DNA from: Actinomadura luzonensis
Lineage (GTDB): Bacteria; Actinomycetota; Actinomycetes; Streptosporangiales; Streptosporangiaceae
Direction: 5' to 3'
NCBI RefSeq assembly: GCF_022664455.2
Contig: NZ_JAKRKC020000002.1
Coordinates: 1,178,001-1,242,000 of the forward strand
Length of the DNA stretch: 64,000 nt
Made by a program: the position numbers and the translations under genes. This document shows, in pieces, positions 59,205 through 64,000 of this stretch (position 1 is its first letter; the number at the start of each line of letters is the position of its first letter). The notes beneath the pieces are model-generated. The model did not search any database. It had not been told where the DNA came from and saw only the letters and a list, made by a program, of their open reading frames with translations.

Positions 59205-62093
59205 ATGGATCTCGAGACTTTCGCCCCCGGCTCCGGACTGCTCGCCCCCCGGGCGGCCCTTCACTCCGACGCGCCCGCCCTCGACCTCAACGGCACGTGG
59301 CGCTTCCGCCTGTCACCGCACGCCGATGTCCCCGAGGACTTCGCCGACCCCGGCTACGACGACACCGGCTGGGACGAGCTGCCGGTGCCCTCCCACTGGC
59401 CGCTGCACGGCCACGGCGCGCCCGCCTACACCAACGTCTCCTACCCGTTCCCCGTCGACCCGCCGCACGTCCCCGACGAGAACCCGACCGGCGACCACCG
59501 CCGCGTGTTCGACCTGCCCGAGGGCTGGAGCGGCGGCCGGCTGCGCTTCGAGGGGGCCGACTCGCTGGCCCGGGTCTGGCTCAACGGCCACGAGCTGGGC
59601 TTCTGGACCGGCAGCCGGCTGCCCGCCGAGTTCGACGCGGGCCCCTGGCTGCGGCCCGGCCGCAACGTGCTGGCCGTGCGGGTGCACCAGTGGTCGGCCG
59701 CCAGCTACCTGGAGGACCAGGACATGTGGTGGCTGCCCGGCATCTTCCGGGACGTCACGCTCACCCAGTCCACGGCCGACGTCTTCGTGCGCGCCACGCA
59801 CGACGGCCGGCTCAGCTTCGACGGCCCGGGCGGCCGGCTCGACCTGCCCGAGCTGGGCGTCGCCGGCCTGGAGCCGGGCGTCGAGGTGCGGGTCGCGGCC
59901 GAGCCGTGGACGGCCGAGACGCCCCGCCTGTACGACGCGACCGTAACCTTCCCCGGCGAGACGGTGCGGCTGCGCGTCGGCTTCCGCACGATCTCCATCG
60001 AGGACGGCGTGCTGCTCGCCAACGGCCGCCCGCTGCTGCTCAAGGGCGTCAACCGGCACGAGTTCCACCCCGCGCGCGGCCGCGCGGTCACCCGCGAGAC
60101 CATGCGCGAGGACGTGCTGCTGATGAAGCGGCACAACGTCAACGCCGTCCGCACCAGCCACTACCCGCCCCACCCCGCCTTCCTCGACCTGTGCGACGAG
60201 CTGGGCCTGTGGGTGGTCGACGAGTGCGACCTGGAGACGCACGGCTTCGGCCAGGTCGGCTGGCGCGGCAACCCCACCGACGACCCCCGCTACGAGGCCG
60301 CCCTGCTCGACCGAATGCGCCGCATGGTCGAACGCGACAAGAACCACCCGAGCGTCGTCATGTGGTCGCTCGGCAACGAGGCGGGCGTCGGCCGCAACCT
60401 CGCCGTCATGGCCGGCTGGGCCCGCGACCGCGACCCGTCCCGGCCCCTCCACTACGAGGGCGACTGGTCCTGCGCCCACACCGACGTCTACTCCCGCATG
60501 TACGCCTCCCACGCCGAGGTCGAGGCCATCGGCCGCCGCGCCGAGGACCCGCTGGACGACCCCGCGCTGGACGCGCGGCGGCGGGCGATGCCGTTCCTGC
60601 AGTGCGAGTACGCCCACGCCATGGGCAACGGGCCCGGCGGCCTCGCCGAGTACCAGGAGCTGTTCGAGCGCCACCCGAGGCTGGCCGGCGGCTTCGTCTG
60701 GGAGTGGATCGACCACGGCCTCGCGCACCCCGCCCTCGGCTACGCCTACGGCGGCGACTTCGGCGAGCCGCTGCACGACGCGAACTTCGTCATCGACGGG
60801 CTCGTGTTCCCCGACCGCACGCCGTCGCCCGGCCTGGACGACCTGAAGAAGGTGTTCGAGCCGGTCCGGTTCTCCTTCGCGGACGGGACGGTGCGGATCG
60901 TCAACGGGCACGGCTTCCGCGACCTGTCCCACCTGCGGTTCGTCGCCACGGTCGAGGTGGAGGGGGAGGTCGTCGCCGAGCACCGGCTGGAGGTGCCGGC
61001 GGACGGCGGCGAGGTGAAGCTGCCCGATCCGGCGTACGGCGCGGCGAACCCGCGGGCGGAGCGCTGGCTGACGGTGCGCGCCCTGCTGGCGGGCGACGAG
61101 CCGTGGGCGGCGGCGGGCCACGAGGTCGCCTGGTCCCAGACCCGGCTGTCCCCGTCCCCGGCCACCGACACGCCCGCCACCGACCTGCCGGCCACCGACA
61201 CGCCTCCCACCGGCACCCCGATCATCGACGGCGGCGTCCCGGCGTCCCCGGCCGCGCCCGAGACGGCCGTGCCGCAGGCCGTCGCGCTGGTCCGCGACGG
61301 CGACGAGCTGACCGCGCCCGGCGGGTCGGCGTTCGACGCCCGGACCGGGCGGCTGGTGCGGCTGTTCGGCCTGGACGTGACGGGCCCGCGCCTCGACCTG
61401 TGGCGCGCGCCCACCGACAACGACCGCTACGGCGGGCTCGAGGCCCGCTGGCGCGCCCTGGGCCTGCACCGCCTCACCCACCGCACGGACGCCGCCGAGC
61501 CGGACGGCGACACGCTCACCGTCCGCACCCGCGTCGCCCCCGCCGCCTCCGACCTCGGGATGCGGGCGACGTACCGGTGGACCGCCGGCGCGGACGGCGG
61601 ACTGCTGCTGCGGGTGGAGATCGAGCCCGAGGGCGACTGGCCCGGCCCGATCCCGCGCCTCGGCCTCAGCATGACCCTGCCCGGCACGGCCGTGGACCGG
61701 GTCACCTGGTTCGGGCGCGGCCCCGGCGAGGCGTACCCGGACACCGGCCTCGCCGCCCGGGTCGGCCGCTGGACCGCCACCCTCGACGAGCTGCAGACCC
61801 CGTACGTCCACCCGCAGGAGAACGGCCACCGCGCCGAGGTGCGCTGGGCGGACTTCGGGCCGTTCCTGGTCTCCGGCGACCCGGTGTTCGGGATGACGGC
61901 CCGCCGCTGGGGCACCGAGGAGCTGGCCGCCGCGCGGCACCGTCCGGACCTGGTGCCGGGGGACCGCGTGCACCTGCACCTGGACCTCGCCCACCAGGGC
62001 ATCGGCACGGCCACCTGCGGCCCCGGCACGCTGCCCGCCTACGACCTGCACGCCCGCCCCGCCACGTTCACCCTCCGCTTCACCCCCGCCTGA
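59205..62093 (+). CDS. lacZ: Beta-galactosidase, GH2 family
   Basis: 962 residues, a LacZ-type five-domain enzyme without signal peptide. The jelly-roll start LDLNGTWRFRLSPHADVP, VNRHEFHPARGRAV, acid/base Glu392 in MWSLGNEAGVG, nucleophile Glu468 in LQCEYAHAMGNGPGG, and the C-terminal small-chain domain (WRAPTDNDR, GRGPGEAYPD) are present. It releases galactose from lactose and related glycosides in the cytoplasm. Odd: a Thr/Pro-rich repeat (PATDTPATDLPATDTPPTGTP, 61156-61221) is inserted before the last domain. ATG 59205 looks leaderless. Strong terminator after the stop. Confidence 0.96.
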   Translation: MDLETFAPGSGLLAPRAALHSDAPALDLNGTWRFRLSPHADVPEDFADPGYDDTGWDELPVPSHWPLHGHGAPAYTNVSYPFPVDPPHVPDENPTGDHRRVFDLPEGWSGGRLRFEGADSLARVWLNGHELGFWTGSRLPAEFDAGPWLRPGRNVLAVRVHQWSAASYLEDQDMWWLPGIFRDVTLTQSTADVFVRATHDGRLSFDGPGGRLDLPELGVAGLEPGVEVRVAAEPWTAETPRLYDATVTFPGETVRLRVGFRTISIEDGVLLANGRPLLLKGVNRHEFHPARGRAVTRETMREDVLLMKRHNVNAVRTSHYPPHPAFLDLCDELGLWVVDECDLETHGFGQVGWRGNPTDDPRYEAALLDRMRRMVERDKNHPSVVMWSLGNEAGVGRNLAVMAGWARDRDPSRPLHYEGDWSCAHTDVYSRMYASHAEVEAIGRRAEDPLDDPALDARRRAMPFLQCEYAHAMGNGPGGLAEYQELFERHPRLAGGFVWEWIDHGLAHPALGYAYGGDFGEPLHDANFVIDGLVFPDRTPSPGLDDLKKVFEPVRFSFADGTVRIVNGHGFRDLSHLRFVATVEVEGEVVAEHRLEVPADGGEVKLPDPAYGAANPRAERWLTVRALLAGDEPWAAAGHEVAWSQTRLSPSPATDTPATDLPATDTPPTGTPIIDGGVPASPAAPETAVPQAVALVRDGDELTAPGGSAFDARTGRLVRLFGLDVTGPRLDLWRAPTDNDRYGGLEARWRALGLHRLTHRTDAAEPDGDTLTVRTRVAPAASDLGMRATYRWTAGADGGLLLRVEIEPEGDWPGPIPRLGLSMTLPGTAVDRVTWFGRGPGEAYPDTGLAARVGRWTATLDELQTPYVHPQENGHRAEVRWADFGPFLVSGDPVFGMTARRWGTEELAAARHRPDLVPGDRVHLHLDLAHQGIGTATCGPGTLPAYDLHARPATFTLRFTPA

Positions 62094-62103
62094 GGGGCGC
62101 GAA

Positions 62104-62136
62104 GGCCGGGCCCCGCCGCACGAGCGGGGCCCGGCC
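62104..62136. terminator. 13-bp perfect stem-loop after lacZ
   Basis: GGCCGGGCCCCGC, loop CGCACGA, GCGGGGCCCGGCC, 10 bases after the lacZ stop. Confidence 0.8.
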
Positions 62137-62200
62137 TCCCGGACGCGCCGCCCTCCTGCCGGGCCCGGCCTCCCGGACGCGCCGCCCTCCTGCCGGGCCC
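62127..62200. repeat. 34-bp tandem duplication between convergent genes
   Basis: The 34-base unit at 62127-62160 (begins GGGCCCGGCCTCCCGG, ends CCTCCTGCC) is repeated without change at 62161-62194 and followed by its first six bases. The first copy overlaps the right arm of the lacZ terminator, so the terminator edge has been duplicated. Confidence 0.9.
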
Positions 62201-62222
62201 GCCGCGCGCGGCGGGCTCCGGC

Positions 62223-63383
62223 TCAGGCGGTGAGGATCGTGCCCGCGCCGACCGTCAGCCCGCCCTCGCGGATCGCGAACCCGAGCCCCGGCTCCAGCGC
62301 CACCGGCCGGCCCAGCTCCACCGCCGCCTCGACGGTCTCGCCCGGCTGCGCGGGCCCGTCCAGGCGCAGCTCGCCGGGCACGTCGGTGGTGCGCAGGTAG
62401 AACTGCGGCCGGTACCCGGAGACGACCGGCCGCCGCCGGCCGCCCTCCTCCGGCGTCAGCAGGTAGACGCGCGCGGTGAACGCCGCCCGCTCGCGCTGGC
62501 TGCCCGGCTCGGCCAGCACCATGCCGCGCCGCACCTGCTCGCGGCGCACCCCGCGCAGCAGCACGGCCGCGTTGTCGCCGGCCTCGCCCCGCTCCATCGT
62601 CTTGCCGAACGTCTCGACGCCCGTCACGACCGCGCCGAACCCGCCGCCGAACCCGACCGCCTCGACCTGGTCGCCGACCCGCACCGAGCCGCGTTCGATG
62701 GCCCCGGTGACGACCGTGCCGCGGCCGGTGACCGTCAGCACGTTCTCGACCGGCATGAGGAACGGCGCGTCCACGTACCTGACCGGCACCGGGACGTGCT
62801 CGTCCACCGCCCGCAGCAGCGCCTCGACCGACGCCGTCCAGACCGGGTCGCCCTCCAGCGCCCGCAGCCCGGACACCCGGACCATCGGCGCGTCGCCGTA
62901 GCCGTGCGCGGCCAGCAGGTCCGCCAGCTCCAGCTCCACCAGGTCGGTCAGCTCCGGGTCGGCGCCGTCGGCCTTGTTGACGGCCACCACCAGGTGCTCG
63001 ACGCCGACCCGCCGGGCCAGCAGCACGTGCTCGCGGGTCTGCGGCATGATGCCGTCGTGCGCGGACACGACGAGGATCGCGCCGTCGAGCTGCGCCGCCC
63101 CCGTGATCATGTTCTTCACGTAGTCGGCGTGGCCCGGCATGTCCACGTGGGCGTAGTGGCGGGTGTCGGTCTCGTACTCGACGTGCGAGATGTTGATCGT
63201 GATGCCCCTGGAGGCCTCCTCCGGGGTGCGGTCGATCCGCTCGAACGGCGTGTACGTGGCCTGGCCGCGCTCGGCCAGCACCTTCGTGATGGCCGCGGTC
63301 AGCGTGGTCTTGCCGTGGTCGACGTGCCCCATCGTGCCGATGTTGAGATGCGGCTTGTTGCGTACGTAGGCCTGCTTGGCCAT
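62223..63383 (-). CDS. tuf: Divergent second elongation factor Tu
   Basis: 386 residues, about 10 shorter than usual EF-Tu. GTPase motifs GHVDHGKT, RGITINISH, DMPGH (normally DAPGH in actinobacteria), NKAD and SGL (normally SAL) are present; domains 2 and 3 follow. It is not in the rpsL-rpsG-fusA operon, so it is a paralogue, comparable to the extra Tuf3 of some Streptomyces. At known drug-resistance positions (E. coli mature numbering) it has Arg for Gln124, His for Tyr160, Ala for Arg230 and Ala for Gly275. The conserved HTPFFNNYRPQF is changed to RRPVVSGYRPQF. ATG 63383 follows GAGGAAGG. Confidence 0.93.
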   Translation of the reverse strand: MAKQAYVRNKPHLNIGTMGHVDHGKTTLTAAITKVLAERGQATYTPFERIDRTPEEASRGITINISHVEYETDTRHYAHVDMPGHADYVKNMITGAAQLDGAILVVSAHDGIMPQTREHVLLARRVGVEHLVVAVNKADGADPELTDLVELELADLLAAHGYGDAPMVRVSGLRALEGDPVWTASVEALLRAVDEHVPVPVRYVDAPFLMPVENVLTVTGRGTVVTGAIERGSVRVGDQVEAVGFGGGFGAVVTGVETFGKTMERGEAGDNAAVLLRGVRREQVRRGMVLAEPGSQRERAAFTARVYLLTPEEGGRRRPVVSGYRPQFYLRTTDVPGELRLDGPAQPGETVEAAVELGRPVALEPGLGFAIREGGLTVGAGTILTA

Positions 63384-63594
63384 GGTTCCTTCCTCGACTG
63401 CCCGGTGTCCGTGTGACCCGTCCCAGGGGCTCCGACCTCCCCCCGCCGGGTCACCTCAGGACTCACGGGAAGAGGTCAGCGCTCCAGGCCGCCGAAGGCA
63501 CGCTCGCGGGCGCCCGGCAGTGCGGGCGTCGCGGGGCGAGCGTGCAGGAACATGAGGACCATGATGCGGTCGCGTCCGCCCGGCCGCAACGCAT

Positions 63595-63939
63595 TTATCC
63601 GCCCGGCCGGACCTCCGGGAAGGCGGTGACCTGCGGATGCGACTCCACCCACTCCCGCAGCTCGGGCCCGGCGGAGCCGTACACCTCGGCGAAGACCAGG
63701 TCCGCGCACTGCGCCACCCGCGCCAGCGGCTCGGCGCCGCGCTGGTTGTGCGCGAGGGCCGCCGCCGCGTCGGCGTACTCCTCGATCACCAGGTAGCCGC
63801 CGGGCCCGTCGGCGAACCAGCGGTAGGCCAGCGTGCCCGGCTCCTCCTCGGCCTGTGCGCGCAGGGCCCGCACCGCCTCCTCGAACTCCGGCCGGCGTTC
63901 GTCGCGCACGTCGAAGCGCGCCCTTACGTAGAAGCTCAT
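63595..63939 (-). CDS. Antibiotic biosynthesis monooxygenase (ABM) domain protein
   Basis: 114 residues. FYVRARFDVRDERRPEFEEAVRALRAQAEEEPGTLAYRWFADG and YLVIEEYADAAAALAHNQ (cited in parts) follow the dimeric alpha/beta ABM fold of quinol monooxygenases such as YgiN and many actinobacterial proteins. It is cofactor-free in characterised members. ATG 63939. It is followed by 211 gene-free bases up to the EF-Tu start, in which I see only the EF-Tu leader and a doubtful 28-codon frame. Confidence 0.85.
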   Translation of the reverse strand: MSFYVRARFDVRDERRPEFEEAVRALRAQAEEEPGTLAYRWFADGPGGYLVIEEYADAAAALAHNQRGAEPLARVAQCADLVFAEVYGSAGPELREWVESHPQVTAFPEVRPGG

Positions 63940-64000
63940 ACCGGCATTCGACCAGACGCCGGCCCGCCGCGCCGCGGCGTCACAGCGCGATCCACTCCGT

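Noticed and set aside
62223..63383. EF-Tu paralogue has no cysteine, suggesting an oxidant-resistant factor
   Set aside because: Canonical actinobacterial EF-Tu (as I recall for Mycobacterium and Streptomyces) also lacks the Cys found in E. coli (DAPGH, NKAD), so this is not special to the paralogue.
63476..63562. 28-codon minus-strand frame between the ABM and EF-Tu genes, a possible leader peptide
   Set aside because: No Shine-Dalgarno, no stop-overlap with EF-Tu and no attenuator-like structure; kept out of the features.
63980..64000. TCA at 63980-63982 could be the stop of a minus-strand gene ending TEWIAL
   Set aside because: Only six codons are visible at the window edge, too little to support a gene.

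Overview
The window is about 73-75% G+C by eye, with strongly G/C-biased third codon positions, many GTG/TTG starts, ATGA/GTGA gene overlaps and several apparently leaderless genes. This fits a mycelial actinomycete. The gene content (three-CBM41 pullulanase with malEFG, DUF1918, DUF2207, DUF3052, DUF4142, a second divergent EF-Tu, a GerW/YtfJ-like protein) suggests Streptosporangiales such as Nonomuraea, but that is inference. I found no tRNA, rRNA, CRISPR, transposase or phage gene.

Layout. 1-6680: a + strand operon with an oligopeptide-type ABC importer (two permeases, the first cut by the window edge, and two ATPases), an M20 peptidase, a self-cleaving P1/NylC-type amidase and an aldehyde dehydrogenase, nearly all overlapping by a few bases. 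6786-20794: mixed housekeeping, secreted and enzyme genes: two DUF4142 proteins, an SDR with a perfect GntR/FadR-like operator, methyltransferases, a GNAT, DUF1918, a double Phd-like antitoxin protein, an ICMT-like methyltransferase, DUF2207, DUF3052, a CE7 esterase, a cysteine-less HesB-like protein, an erythromycin-esterase-family protein, a catalase-fold protein, a PRC-barrel protein and a secreted sialidase-like protein. 21049-26601: a compact five-gene unit (unknown 319-aa protein, 82-aa peptide, VAO-type flavoprotein oxidase, 14-TM MFS exporter, FAD monooxygenase), bounded upstream by two direct repeats and downstream by a nested inverted repeat. It looks like a small uncharacterised biosynthetic or peptide-modification cluster.

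26735-34474: an FMN reductase-aldo/keto reductase pair divergent from an HTH regulator, a pentapeptide-repeat protein, a KhtTU-type K+/H+ antiporter pair, then a response regulator, an RsbW-like ATPase and a PAS histidine kinase. 34546-39853: acetate kinase and phosphoketolase on the minus strand, divergent from glucose-6-phosphate isomerase: an F6P-phosphoketolase to acetate shunt. 39887-43115: GerW-like, LysE, VIT1/CCC1 transporter, a long 16-bp tandem array and a hypothetical protein. 43251-50249: alpha-glucan use, with a pullulanase divergent from malE-malF-malG. 50318-62093: an ABC exporter, a membrane serine hydrolase whose reading frame changes four times, a phosphodiester glycosidase/metallophosphoesterase fusion, a FluG-type amidohydrolase and a GH2 beta-galactosidase. 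62223-63939: a divergent EF-Tu and an ABM monooxygenase.

Most striking: (i) the EF-Tu paralogue has non-consensus residues at four positions where elfamycin or GE2270A resistance is known to map; (ii) the five-gene flavoenzyme/small-peptide unit; (iii) six separate tandem-repeat arrays, all at or just past stop codons.
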